A stretch of DNA of 58,280 nucleotides from NCBI RefSeq assembly GCF_030611305.1, contig NZ_JAUWQB010000012.1, positions 1 through 58,280 on the forward strand, written 5' to 3'. The translations under genes and the position numbers were made by a program. The DNA comes from Desulfobacula sp. (GTDB taxonomy: Bacteria; Desulfobacterota; Desulfobacteria; Desulfobacterales; Desulfobacteraceae). Numbering within the stretch: position 1 is the stretch's first letter; each line of letters begins with the position of its first letter. Positions 1 through 9,461 of this stretch are shown one piece after another. The notes below the pieces were generated by a model, which saw nothing but the letters and a program-made list of their open reading frames with translations, was not told the origin of the DNA and did not search any database.

Positions 1-44
1 TTGCGTTGTTGTCGTTATTGAGCCCAATAACGACAACAACGCAA
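1..44. repeat. Perfect 20-bp inverted repeat, REP-like hairpin
   Basis: Bases 1-20 are exactly complementary to 25-44, with a 4-nt loop (AGCC). The hairpin lies 13 nt past the stop codon of the minus-strand gene that ends at 58, so it could also end that transcript. It has no T-run on the side expected for an intrinsic terminator. The flanking GCCTGACCCC resembles heads of REP-type elements as I remember them from deltaproteobacteria. The window begins at the repeat, so it may extend further left. Confidence 0.6.
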
Positions 45-57
45 GCCTGACCCCATC

Positions 58-1932
58 CTATTTGAGTTTAGAGAACAGGCAGGTTAGAATAATCATGTCA
101 TCTTCTTTTTCCGATTTGACCGCATAAGGCAGCTTGTGAAACAGCTTTATCATCCCCTTGTTTTCAGAAGAGGTATATGCCACAAGTCCTTTAATTTCGT
201 TGTCTATAGCAGCCCTTGCCAGCTTCCTTTGAAGGATTTCTGCGATTCCCATACCCTGGTATTCATTGGATACGGAAAATGCAATTTCAGCCATATTGAT
301 TATGGAGTTTCGAAAATATTCACCAACAGCAATGATTTTTTCAAACCCCAGTTCTCCAATGGTGGCAACAATAGTTAGATCGTTGATATAGTCAATTTCA
401 AAAGTCGTATCGATCTGATCATGGACAAAACTCTTTTTTTCATGGAAAAATCTTGAGACAATATCCCCCCGATTCATGGTATAATAGTGTTCCTGGATGC
501 TTCTTTCATCAATGGGTTTGGCAGGTCTGAACATGACAGCAATTCCATTGATAGCGACAGTTTCTTCATATTTTAAAGGATAAACTCCTTTAATTGCCTG
601 CTTGAATTTTCTGTTTATATCAATTAAATTCAACTCCTTTGCTTTTGAAAAGAGTTCATCCCTGAAATCCGGGTGAGCGATACTGATCAATGCCATGGCC
701 CTTTCATTAAGGGTTTTCCCGAAAAGATTAACCACACCATATTCTGTTGCAACAAATTGAACATCCCCTCTCGGCACAACCACGGCAATACCAGACAAAT
801 TGGGGATGATTCGGCTTTTCGTGCCATGATCGGATGTAGAGGTCATCATCAGTATGGATTTACCGCCTTTTGACATGGCAGCTCCCCTGGTAAAATCAAG
901 AAGTCCGTTGATACCGGTATAATTATTGTAGGGGAGGGCATCTGCTGCAACCTGTCCTGTCAGATCTATGGCCATGGCAGTGTTTAAAGTGACCATGGCG
1001 TTGTGCCTGGCAATAATGGAAGGGTTATTGATATAATCTGATGGATGAAATTCAATGGAAGGGTTGTCGTCAATAAATTCATAGAGAAAATGTGATCCGA
1101 CCGCACTTCCGGCTACAAGTTTTCCGTTATTAAATCCCTTTTTTTTATTGGTGATAACCCCCATGGAAAAAAGTCGCATCAACCCGTCTGATAAATATTG
1201 AGAATGGACACCAAGATCATTTTTTTCAGACAGGCAAAGCATTGTGGCTTCATTTGTTACACCCAGGTTTGTTTGCAGGGTAGATCCGTCATCAATCAGC
1301 CGGGATATATGTTTGGCGATAATATTGGCAGTTTCAAGTTCAGGAAGGGGTTGTATGGTTAGAAGATCTTCCTCGTGTTCAACAATATAATCCACATCAT
1401 TGACATGGATAAAGCTTCTGCCCAAGACCCTTGGCATATTCGGGTTAGTCTGGCAAATCACAATATCTGCAGATTCACAGGCAGCAAGTGTGATATCCAC
1501 AGATACCCCTAAACTCATCCATCCGAAATCGTCGGGCGGAGAAGCCTGGATCAGGGCGGCATTTATGGGCATCATTCTTGATTTGAACAAATGGGGAATC
1601 TGGGAAAGGTTAATGGGAGTATTAAATCTTTGGTCTTGACTAATTTTTTTCGGGGATGCCGATCCCAGATAGAAGGACCGGATATTAAACTGCTGGGAAT
1701 GAGACTGGTTGGCAACCAATGTCAAAGGGCCGCTTTCAATACACAATAATCTGACAATTTCAAGATCCGTAAACCGGACAGAGGCCTCTGCTAATTTTTT
1801 GACGAGATGTTGGGGCTCTCCGCATGAAGAGCCGATAAACACCCTTTGGCCGGGGTGTATATGTTGCAATGCTTGTTTTGCACTGGTTAGTTTCTGGACA
1901 TAATTGTCAGCCCAATAAGTTGTTTTTGGCAT
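58..1932 (-). CDS. Acetyl-CoA hydrolase/CoA-transferase fused to a C-terminal GNAT acetyltransferase domain
   Basis: Residues about 1-470 look like the acetyl-CoA hydrolase / 4-hydroxybutyrate CoA-transferase family, which moves CoA between acetate and another acid. Typical segments are DLTGQVAAD, a glycine-rich TRGAAMSKGGKS stretch and VVPRGDVQFVATEYGVVNLFGK. Residues about 480-624 form a GNAT fold with the acetyl-CoA loop region ending NEYQGMGIAEILQRKL. CoA transferases of this family are about 430-500 residues, so the GNAT part is an added domain. The frame opens at an ATG at 1947, but GGAGA lies 8 nt before a second ATG at 1932, so I prefer 1932 (624 aa). A TetR gene is divergent next door and is the obvious candidate regulator. 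The true acyl substrate cannot be read from sequence. Confidence 0.85.
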   Translation of the reverse strand: MPKTTYWADNYVQKLTSAKQALQHIHPGQRVFIGSSCGEPQHLVKKLAEASVRFTDLEIVRLLCIESGPLTLVANQSHSQQFNIRSFYLGSASPKKISQDQRFNTPINLSQIPHLFKSRMMPINAALIQASPPDDFGWMSLGVSVDITLAACESADIVICQTNPNMPRVLGRSFIHVNDVDYIVEHEEDLLTIQPLPELETANIIAKHISRLIDDGSTLQTNLGVTNEATMLCLSEKNDLGVHSQYLSDGLMRLFSMGVITNKKKGFNNGKLVAGSAVGSHFLYEFIDDNPSIEFHPSDYINNPSIIARHNAMVTLNTAMAIDLTGQVAADALPYNNYTGINGLLDFTRGAAMSKGGKSILMMTSTSDHGTKSRIIPNLSGIAVVVPRGDVQFVATEYGVVNLFGKTLNERAMALISIAHPDFRDELFSKAKELNLIDINRKFKQAIKGVYPLKYEETVAINGIAVMFRPAKPIDERSIQEHYYTMNRGDIVSRFFHEKKSFVHDQIDTTFEIDYINDLTIVATIGELGFEKIIAVGEYFRNSIINMAEIAFSVSNEYQGMGIAEILQRKLARAAIDNEIKGLVAYTSSENKGMIKLFHKLPYAVKSEKEDDMIILTCLFSKLK

Positions 1933-2149
1933 TATAGGTGTCTCCATTAATTATTAATTTATTTTGCGGTATATTAACATAAAAACACCCTTTAAATCAT
2001 TAAGAATTTTTAATTTTTTTTAAAAATGAATGATTTTTGTCTATGATAAAATGGAATATTAAATCACAAAATTAAGCAGGTTGTATTTTTTCAATTTTTT
2101 CCTTGCGATTTCCCTTTTTTTCTTGTATTTATTAATCGCTATCAGTTTA

Positions 2150-2162
2150 TGAATCGTATTCA
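2150..2162. promoter_or_regulatory. Short palindrome, possible TetR operator
   Basis: TGAATCGTATTCA is a perfect 5-bp inverted repeat around CGT. It lies about 18 nt upstream of the TetR start, in the 230-nt divergent gap shared with the CoA-transferase gene. A TetR protein often binds such a site to control itself and its divergent neighbour. It is short and could be chance in AT-rich DNA. Confidence 0.3.
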
Positions 2163-2180
2163 AAAAATAATGAGGAACGT

Positions 2181-2810
2181 ATGGGTATATATGAACGCAA
2201 ACAAAGAGAAAAAGAGCAAAGGAAAATAGGGATTATCAATGCTGCACGAAAAGTTTTTTCCAATAAGGGGTTTAACACTGCTACAATTGAAGAGATTGCG
2301 ATGGAAGCAGAACTGAGTCCCGGGACTCTTTACTTGTATTTTAAGGGCAAAGAAGAATTACATACATCCCTTTCCATTGAAATATTGAAACACCTGGCAG
2401 ATGAGATTCAAAAAGTTGTAGGCCAGGATATTTCAGCGGAAGAAAAAATCAAAAGATTTTGTGATGTGTTTATCGATATGTATGAGTACGATTCAAATAT
2501 TTTAATCAATCTGTTTCACCTTCAATCCGGAGAAACGCTTAAGAATCTTTCAGATGAATTCTTACAGCAGATCAAAACACACTCAACCATGGCTCATGGG
2601 GCCATGGTTGATGTTATAAAAGAAGGGATTGACCAGGGTATTTTTATTGAAGAACATCCCGTGGTTCTTGCGGATATCCTATGGTCCTCCTATGCTGGTG
2701 TTGTCCTATGGGTTGATTCCAAAAGAGTTTTAAATAGTCAAAAGGATTTTGTCAAATCTACGTTAAAAACGGCATTTAAAATAATCCTTAAGGGGTTGAA
2801 GAAAAAATAA
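2181..2810 (+). CDS. TetR/AcrR family transcriptional regulator
   Basis: A 209-residue protein with an N-terminal TetR helix-turn-helix at about residues 15-60: AARKVFSNKGF, then TIEEIAMEAELSPGTLYLYFKGKEEL, which is the classic recognition-helix pattern ending in YxYFxxKEEL. The rest is a helical ligand-binding domain of ordinary length. ATGAGGAACGT before the ATG provides a Shine-Dalgarno site. It is divergent from the CoA-transferase/GNAT gene, and regulators of this class near acyl-CoA enzymes often sense fatty acids or acyl-CoA. That ligand assignment is inference. Confidence 0.9.
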   Translation: MGIYERKQREKEQRKIGIINAARKVFSNKGFNTATIEEIAMEAELSPGTLYLYFKGKEELHTSLSIEILKHLADEIQKVVGQDISAEEKIKRFCDVFIDMYEYDSNILINLFHLQSGETLKNLSDEFLQQIKTHSTMAHGAMVDVIKEGIDQGIFIEEHPVVLADILWSSYAGVVLWVDSKRVLNSQKDFVKSTLKTAFKIILKGLKKK

Positions 2811-2889
2811 TCCTATAACTAACATAAGTACCCGTTAGCATGGCTGCCCAAAGTGATTATGCAAAAAAATCCGGTCCTGTCTTATTACC

Positions 2890-4134
2890 CTATTTTATCA
2901 AAGGAACAGTAAGCCCGCCATCCATCAGAAACAACACACTTGCGTTTCTGCCCTTTTCTTTAAGAGCAAGGTCAATGGCAGTCTGAAGATGGCTGAAAGG
3001 CTTAATGAACAATTTTGAAATGACCTCCGGTTTTACATCTGTCACTCCCCACATTTGGGCCCAAAGTCCGATTTCTGCCATTTTAGCCGCTTTGTGATAC
3101 CCTAAAACATATCCTTTTTCAATGGTTTCAAGTGCAGCTTCGGGCGTGTCGCTGGAACCCAAAAGATCGGCAAACGCCTTGCCGCCGATACCACACCTGC
3201 ATTTAGCCACAAGGATCATGATTCCATTTTCTTTCAGGGCCAACTTTGCATTATCAATGCCTTTCTGGGCCTGGTATAAATCAATATCCTGTGGGAATTT
3301 CACCACTGATACAACAATGTCGGCCTTTTCTTCCAAAGGGGCTGCAAACACCTCATTAGCCAAGTCTATGGCGGCATGAAACGAATCATTGATATGGCCG
3401 CAGCAAGTGGCGTAGACCTTATGGTGCTTGTCCAGGACCGTCATGATGGAAAAAATTTCCTGTTTCACGGTTTTAATGGCATCAATCATATCTTCGTGAA
3501 CCGGGTTGCCGTCAAGGGCTAAGGCCTTTGCTTCAGGGACAAGGGCAAGCTTATGGTTCTGTTCTATGGTTGTATACCCTGCAATACCCGGCAAAAAAGA
3601 TTTTCTTCCCCCGGTATACCCGGCAAAATAGTGGGGTTCCACAGAAGAAATAATAATAATTTTATCTGCCTCAACCCCGGCCTTGTTGACATACATCTGC
3701 GTACCATTGGTAGACTGACCTAAGAAAACCATGTCTTCTTCAACCCTGGCATCATGAACAATAATCCGATCTTTAATTTCCTCATAATAGGAACCGAAAA
3801 TCTGAAGATATTCTTCCTGGGATGGGCCCCTGTGGGCACCGGTGGCAATAATAAAGTTGAAATCAGTCTGTTTTAAGTCATCAAAAATAAATTCAAGAAT
3901 TTTTTGAGTGGGAGTAGGTCTTGTGGCATCGTTGACAATGACAAGCACTTTTTTTGTATCCCTTAAAAACTCCTTAAAGCTTTTGCTGTTGATGGGATTA
4001 TTGATAGCGACTTTTATATTTTCATCTTCATCACCGATTTGAACGTCATTTGCTTCAAGAAAACTGATCTTGACATCATCATTAATCTCAGCTGACATGG
4101 AACCGTCTTTTCCATAGGGAACATCAATCTTCAT
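2890..4134 (-). CDS. larA: LarA-type nickel-dependent racemase (lactate racemase family)
   Basis: A 414-residue LarA-family protein. LarA interconverts D- and L-lactate using a nickel pincer nucleotide bound to an active-site lysine. The residues known from the Lactobacillus plantarum enzyme are present with the right spacing: a histidine in TGAHR (H101), H168 in EPHYF, K178 in GGRK (the likely cofactor lysine) and H194 in QNHKL; NDATRP near residue 68 is also typical. It is the third gene after a D-lactate dehydrogenase and an Fe-S/MvhD fusion protein, separated by 12 nt, with AAAGGAG ahead of its ATG. That context supports lactate. Related LarA homologues act on other 2-hydroxyacids, and the cofactor genes larB, larC and larE are not in this window. 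Confidence 0.8.
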   Translation of the reverse strand: MKIDVPYGKDGSMSAEINDDVKISFLEANDVQIGDEDENIKVAINNPINSKSFKEFLRDTKKVLVIVNDATRPTPTQKILEFIFDDLKQTDFNFIIATGAHRGPSQEEYLQIFGSYYEEIKDRIIVHDARVEEDMVFLGQSTNGTQMYVNKAGVEADKIIIISSVEPHYFAGYTGGRKSFLPGIAGYTTIEQNHKLALVPEAKALALDGNPVHEDMIDAIKTVKQEIFSIMTVLDKHHKVYATCCGHINDSFHAAIDLANEVFAAPLEEKADIVVSVVKFPQDIDLYQAQKGIDNAKLALKENGIMILVAKCRCGIGGKAFADLLGSSDTPEAALETIEKGYVLGYHKAAKMAEIGLWAQMWGVTDVKPEVISKLFIKPFSHLQTAIDLALKEKGRNASVLFLMDGGLTVPLIK

Positions 4135-4146
4135 AAAAAGACTCCT

Positions 4147-5094
4147 TTAGCGTATCGGGCCCAATTTATTGAGTTTATCCACAAAGGTATCAATTTCAGC
4201 CTGGAATAATGTCTTGTCCCCGGCCGGAATCTGAACGAGCTGAATCCTTTCAGGGTCAATATCAATGCTTTTGAATGTATTGTGAAGATTTTCAACTATC
4301 TTTTTAGCCCGAAGATTACCGTTGTGCTCGCATTCGTCGTCAGGGCAGACAGCTGCCATAACACCCCAGGCATTGTGAAGAAAAGGAGCCATCAACAGAT
4401 GTGCCTCAAGACGTCCGCCACACATGTTCACAAGAATTTCATAAGCCTTTTCCTTTGTTTCGGATTCAGGCAGTACTGAAGCCTGAAGGCCGGGATAATA
4501 TGACCAGTTACAGGCAAAAATAATGGCCTTAGCAGATTCATGGGTCTCTAAAAAAATTGAGGCCCTCTCAATAAGATCATCTCTGCCGGTTCCAAAATCA
4601 TTTTCAATTTTAGCTGCGCCTGCCGGACAGACTTCAAGGCAGATACCGCAGGCCTGGCATTTGGCTGGATCAGTGGCAATTCCTTTTCCATCATAAAATC
4701 TGGCTTCATGGGGGCAGGCCCCCACACAAAGGAGGCAGCGGGCACAGTATAGTTCTGTTATAGAGGTTGTCCCAGGGCCTTTCAGTCCCATCTCAACGAG
4801 GTCTTTTCTGGCATCAGTGAAAATTTCAGTTAAGGGAACCCCTGAAGAGCAGGCAGCTTCACATCGTTTGCAGTAAAAGCATGAGAACATTTTATCTGCT
4901 GCTGATTCTGAAGGTTCCACCTCACCTGTCAACAGTCCGAAAGCCGTGATTATTTTTCCCCTGGGTGCATCAGATTCCCAGCCTGTATGCTTGAACATCG
5001 GGCAATGTTCAAAACAGTATCCGCATCTGATGCAATTCGCCAGGGTGTCTTGCCATTTTTCAAGATTCTTAAATTCTTTTCTTTTATTTTCCAT
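4147..5094 (-). CDS. Fe-S electron-transfer protein: HdrC/GlcF-like and ferredoxin domains fused to MvhD
   Basis: The 315-residue protein has four CxxCxxCxxxC clusters at C21-C31, C72-C82, C117-C127 and C146-C156. The first two match the cluster pair of GlcF/HdrC-type subunits and the second two a 2[4Fe-4S] ferredoxin. Residues about 185-315 match MvhD, the small subunit that hands electrons to HdrA (AIIFACNWSYYP near 187, VCPDDECEHNGN near 252). It sits between a GlcD-type lactate dehydrogenase (17 nt upstream) and LarA (12 nt downstream). I infer that it carries electrons from D-lactate oxidation to an HdrA-type flavoprotein. It lacks the CCG domains of HdrD/GlcF, so it is not a complete GlcF. 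Confidence 0.82.
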   Translation of the reverse strand: MENKRKEFKNLEKWQDTLANCIRCGYCFEHCPMFKHTGWESDAPRGKIITAFGLLTGEVEPSESAADKMFSCFYCKRCEAACSSGVPLTEIFTDARKDLVEMGLKGPGTTSITELYCARCLLCVGACPHEARFYDGKGIATDPAKCQACGICLEVCPAGAAKIENDFGTGRDDLIERASIFLETHESAKAIIFACNWSYYPGLQASVLPESETKEKAYEILVNMCGGRLEAHLLMAPFLHNAWGVMAAVCPDDECEHNGNLRAKKIVENLHNTFKSIDIDPERIQLVQIPAGDKTLFQAEIDTFVDKLNKLGPIR

Positions 5095-5111
5095 GGAATT
5101 AACCTTTTAAT

Positions 5112-6545
5112 TTAGCTGTTCACAGAATATCTCAAGTTGGTCGCAGTCACCCAGTTTTCCGGGGCCTGCGCAAGTTTACCAGGATTCAGAATATTATTGG
5201 GATCAAATGCTTTTTTGATACCGGCCAGAAGACTTAATGAATCTGATTTCTCAATTTTGAATGATTCAGCCTTGGAAATTCCGATACCATGCTCTGCACT
5301 GGTGGTCCCATTAACAGACCGGACATAGTCATACACCTGGGTTATGGCCTTTTTGGCAGAATCCCATTGGTCTTTTCTTTTTGTATCCATTAAGATTTTG
5401 GTGTGCATACACCCTGAACCGCAATGGCCGTAGGCCGTCATGACAATATTATTTTCGTCTGCTATTTCATGGACTTTCCCTGCCAGTTCCGCCATTTTTG
5501 AGTAAGGAACGGCCATGTCATCGGCAAGGGATGTACTGGCAAGATTGTCGTCATATTTTGAGAGTGCTGGAAAGAGTTTTTTTCGACCCATGAAAATTTT
5601 TGCACGTTCCTTTGGATCATAGCTGGCATGAATATCCGTGCCATTATGCTTCTCACATATTTTCTTTATTTTGTCGATTTCATAATCAACAGCTTCTTTT
5701 ACCATGCCGTCTGCTTCAAAAATCAATGCCGCTGCAACCTCTTTAAGACCAAGATCCATGGTTTTATTTACAGCTTTAATGGCAACATCGTCTACCAGTT
5801 CCAGCATGGAAGGAATCGCACCCGATGCCATAATAGACCCAATGGCTTCACCGGCATCTTTAAGGGCATCAAAATTGGCAACCCCCATGCATCTGAATTC
5901 CGGGATCGGAACAAAGCTTAAGGTGGCTTCAACCACAATCCCAAGCGTGCCTTCAGACCCGACGATGAGTTTGTGAAGCTGATAGCCCGAGGCTTCAACC
6001 CTTGTATGGGAGCCCAGTGTGACCAGATCGCCATTTGGCAGAACAAGCTTCATCCCAAGAACAGCATCTCTTGTTGCACCATATTTTACAGACCTCACCC
6101 CGCTGGCATTATTGGCAATTTCACCGCCTATGGTGGCAATCCTGGAAGAAGCTGGTGTCGCGGGATAAAATACCCCATATTGTTTTAAGGCAAGATTGAG
6201 GTCATCATCAACAACACCCGGCTCAACCCGGCAATACACATCCTCAAGGTTGATTTCGAGAATTTTGTTCATTCCCTTCATATCAAGGATGATCCCTCCC
6301 TGGATCGGGACTGCCTGGCCACACATTCCTGAGCCGCCACCCCGGGCAATAACCGGGATAATTTCCTCGTTTGCGTATCGCATGATTTCCTGGACCTGTG
6401 AGGTGGTTTCCGGTTTGACAATAGCCCAGGGCATGGCATGATGCACAGAAGAATCTGATCCGTATACATAGAGGTCTGAAGGGTCTGTTTTGATATTGCG
6501 TTCCCCGACAATATCTCTTAATCGGGTTTCATCAATTGTTTTCAT
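5112..6545 (-). CDS. FAD-binding D-lactate/glycolate dehydrogenase (GlcD/Dld family)
   Basis: A 477-residue flavoprotein of the vanillyl-alcohol-oxidase fold. The FAD domain holds ARGGGSGMCGQAVP and GGEIANNASGVRSVKYGATRD; the C-terminal cap has AYGHCGSGCMH and ends with AEHGIGISK and FDPNNILNPGK, as in GlcD and D-lactate dehydrogenases. The frame opens 42 nt earlier, but GGGAGA lies 6 nt before the ATG at 6545, so I use that start. First gene of a three-gene operon with the Fe-S/MvhD fusion protein and LarA. This suggests D-lactate as substrate, with L-lactate entering through the racemase. Glycolate or another 2-hydroxyacid cannot be excluded. Confidence 0.85.
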   Translation of the reverse strand: MKTIDETRLRDIVGERNIKTDPSDLYVYGSDSSVHHAMPWAIVKPETTSQVQEIMRYANEEIIPVIARGGGSGMCGQAVPIQGGIILDMKGMNKILEINLEDVYCRVEPGVVDDDLNLALKQYGVFYPATPASSRIATIGGEIANNASGVRSVKYGATRDAVLGMKLVLPNGDLVTLGSHTRVEASGYQLHKLIVGSEGTLGIVVEATLSFVPIPEFRCMGVANFDALKDAGEAIGSIMASGAIPSMLELVDDVAIKAVNKTMDLGLKEVAAALIFEADGMVKEAVDYEIDKIKKICEKHNGTDIHASYDPKERAKIFMGRKKLFPALSKYDDNLASTSLADDMAVPYSKMAELAGKVHEIADENNIVMTAYGHCGSGCMHTKILMDTKRKDQWDSAKKAITQVYDYVRSVNGTTSAEHGIGISKAESFKIEKSDSLSLLAGIKKAFDPNNILNPGKLAQAPENWVTATNLRYSVNS

Positions 6546-6809
6546 TCGGGTCTCCCTTTTTTTCATGAATCTGCTATATTCACACAATAATTTTTACTAA
6601 TAAAAGTCTAATACTTCCATAAAGATTTGAAAATTTCAATCTTAATTCGCAACTCTTTAAACTATTATCAGGAATTTACAGGATTATCTTCCACGGCTGG
6701 ATCTATTTTTAGCCAAATACTGATTGTGTCTTGATCTATTCTGAATTTAATAATACTTTATTGAATCAGTTAAAAATTTTCAAAAATAAAAATTCTTAGG
6801 AATAAACAA

Positions 6810-9461
6810 ATGACCAATTATAGTTTAAAACAAAAACTTGCCCTGGGAAGCCAAGAGTTTATCGTTCATAATATCAAATTACTTGAAGAAATGGAACTGG
6901 CAAAAATCAAACCTATCCCCTTTGCAGCCCGTGTCCTGATAGAAAATCTGGCAAGAAATATGGACTCAAAAACCATCCAATGGTCAGACGTCGTCACTGC
7001 TGCAAAATTCTATGAAACCGGTACTCAAACTTCCGAGTTAATTGCATTCTATCCTGCAAGGGTTCTCATGCAGGATTTCACAGGAGTTCCTGCAGTTGTT
7101 GACTTTGCCGCCATGAGGGATGCCGTCAATGAGGCAGGAAAAGACCCTATGCAAATTAATCCCCTGGTCCCTGTTGACCTGGTCATTGACCATTCCATCC
7201 AGGTGGACCATTTCAAGGAAAAAAATTCGTTCTTTTTAAATGCCCAAAAAGAGTATGAGCGAAACAAAGAAAGATATCAGCTCTTAAAATGGGCCCAGAA
7301 AAGCTTTGACAATTTCAGGGTCGTTCCACCTGAATCAGGGATTTGTCACCAGATTAACCTTGAATATCTTGCCACGGTTGTTTCAACAAAACAGACCCAA
7401 GAAGGTCTTGTAGCTTTTCCTGACACCCTCGTGGGCACTGATTCCCACACTACCATGATCAATGCCCTGGGCGTTCTTGGTTGGGGCGTAGGCGGTATTG
7501 AAGCAGAAGCCGTCATGCTGGGCCAGCCATATTATATGAATCTTCCGGAAATTATCGGTGTCAATTTTATCGGCAAACCGCAAAAGCAGATTACCTCAAC
7601 TGATATTGCCCTCTATGTGACAAATATACTTCGCAAAGAAAATGTAGTTGAAAAAATTGTTGAATACACGGGAGTTGGGTTAAAGAACCTTACTTTGACC
7701 GACAGAGCCACTATTTCCAACATGTCGCCGGAATATGGTGCCACAGCCGGTTTTTTTCCAGTTGATGAGCATACCCTGGAATACCTTAAAAAAACGAATC
7801 GACCGGAAACAGCTGCCCTTGTTGAAGCATATTGTAAGGCCTGTGGACTCTTCAATTTCCACGATAATGACATAAAATTTTCCAAAAAAATAGACGTGGA
7901 TCTCTCTTTGATTGAAATTTCGGTTGCAGGACCTTCAAGACCCCAGGACAGGATTTCTCTTTCCGGCGTAAAAGAAAGGTCCACGAGGATTTTTGACCTT
8001 GGGAACAGAAAAGACCTGCAAATCAATCCCGAAAATAAACCCCAGGCGCTCACCAACGGAAGTATTGTCATTGCAGCCATTACATCCTGTACTAACACAT
8101 CCAACCCCTACACCATGATCGGTGCCGGCCTTGCTGCCAAAAAAGCCGTTGAAAATGGCCTGTCCATTCCCTGGTATGTCAAAACTTCCCTGTCCCCCGG
8201 GTCCAGGGTGGTCCTGGATTACCTGAAAGGCTCCGGGCTGATGGATTATTTCCAGGAACTTGGCTTTAACAATACCGGTTTTGGATGCATGACCTGTATC
8301 GGGAACAGCGGTCCCCTTGATCCGTTTATTGAAGAGTCCATTAAAACAAATGATATGGATGTCATGTCTGTTCTTTCGGGCAATAGGAATTTTGAAGCAA
8401 GAATACACCAGGACGTCAAAGGAAATTTTTTAATGTCGCCTATCCTTGTGGTGATCTATGCCATAGCCGGAAGAATTGATATTAATTTTAAAACAGAACC
8501 CCTTGGGATTTCAAAAAAGGGGGAGCCCGTCTTTATGAAGGACATCTGGCCCGAGGCTGAGGAAATAAATCATTTTGTTGAAACCTATGTCCATGAGAGA
8601 TTCTTCAAAGACCAGTATGCCAATATTTTTAAGGGAGATAAGCTCTGGCAGGAACTTGAGGTGAAAGAAAGCACCACCTTTAAATTTAATGAAGATTCAA
8701 CCTACATCCGGAGGCCACCCTTTTTCAAAGACTTTTCCCTGGATCTGCCCGTCCTTGAGGATATTAAAGATGCCAGAGCACTTCTTGTATTGGGAGACTC
8801 CGTCACAACAGACCATATCTCTCCTGCGGGCGCCATTCCTGTGGATTACCCGGCAGGGAAATACCTGGTTGAAAATGGTGTAAAACCCTGGGAATTCAAT
8901 TCCTATGGCTCTCGCCGGGGGAACCATGAAGTGATGATGAGAGGGACGTTTGCCAATATCAGGATAAAAAACAAGCTTGTTTCCGATACAGGCGGCGTAA
9001 CCCTCAAATTTCCTGAAAATGAACTTGGATTTGTGTTTCATGCTTCTCAAAAATATCTGAATGAAAACACAGATCTTGTGGTTTTCTGTGGCAAAGAATA
9101 CGGAACCGGATCTTCAAGAGACTGGGCGGCAAAGGGTACCGGTCTCTTGGGGATAAAGGCGGTCATTGCCATATCATTTGAAAGGATACACAGGTCCAAT
9201 CTCGTGGGCATGGGGGTTTTGCCACTGATTTTCAAACAAGGAGAATCCTTTGAAACATTGGGGCTCAAAGGGGATGAAACCTTTGAAATCAGCAATTTAA
9301 ACCAGATCCAACCCAATGGCTTTTTAATAGTTAAAGCTTTGAAAAATGGCAAAGAAAAAAGTTTTCAAGTCATTGTTAAGCTCAACACCGATATTGAAAT
9401 CGATTATATTAAAAACGGCGGAATCCTTCACTATGTACTGCGTCAAATGATCAAAGCATAG
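6810..9461 (+). CDS. acnA: Aconitate hydratase AcnA
   Basis: At 883 residues it has the length of AcnA/IRP1-type aconitases, which interconvert citrate and isocitrate via a [4Fe-4S] cluster. Cluster cysteines are visible in TSCTNTSNP and in GCMTCIGNSG. Other family marks are VGTDSHTTMINALGVLGWGVGG, DSVTTDHISPAG, SYGSRRGNHEVMMRGTFAN and GKEYGTGSSRDWAAKG. AGGA sits 8 nt before the ATG. It stands alone, with 264 nt of AT-rich sequence between it and the divergent lactate operon. It fits a TCA-type complete oxidation pathway, together with malic enzyme nearby. The domain order (swivel domain last) is as in AcnA rather than AcnB. Confidence 0.95.
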   Translation: MTNYSLKQKLALGSQEFIVHNIKLLEEMELAKIKPIPFAARVLIENLARNMDSKTIQWSDVVTAAKFYETGTQTSELIAFYPARVLMQDFTGVPAVVDFAAMRDAVNEAGKDPMQINPLVPVDLVIDHSIQVDHFKEKNSFFLNAQKEYERNKERYQLLKWAQKSFDNFRVVPPESGICHQINLEYLATVVSTKQTQEGLVAFPDTLVGTDSHTTMINALGVLGWGVGGIEAEAVMLGQPYYMNLPEIIGVNFIGKPQKQITSTDIALYVTNILRKENVVEKIVEYTGVGLKNLTLTDRATISNMSPEYGATAGFFPVDEHTLEYLKKTNRPETAALVEAYCKACGLFNFHDNDIKFSKKIDVDLSLIEISVAGPSRPQDRISLSGVKERSTRIFDLGNRKDLQINPENKPQALTNGSIVIAAITSCTNTSNPYTMIGAGLAAKKAVENGLSIPWYVKTSLSPGSRVVLDYLKGSGLMDYFQELGFNNTGFGCMTCIGNSGPLDPFIEESIKTNDMDVMSVLSGNRNFEARIHQDVKGNFLMSPILVVIYAIAGRIDINFKTEPLGISKKGEPVFMKDIWPEAEEINHFVETYVHERFFKDQYANIFKGDKLWQELEVKESTTFKFNEDSTYIRRPPFFKDFSLDLPVLEDIKDARALLVLGDSVTTDHISPAGAIPVDYPAGKYLVENGVKPWEFNSYGSRRGNHEVMMRGTFANIRIKNKLVSDTGGVTLKFPENELGFVFHASQKYLNENTDLVVFCGKEYGTGSSRDWAAKGTGLLGIKAVIAISFERIHRSNLVGMGVLPLIFKQGESFETLGLKGDETFEISNLNQIQPNGFLIVKALKNGKEKSFQVIVKLNTDIEIDYIKNGGILHYVLRQMIKA

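Noticed and set aside
7613-8408. Long minus-strand frames opposite acnA
   Set aside because: Antisense to the conserved aconitase core, with no start signal.
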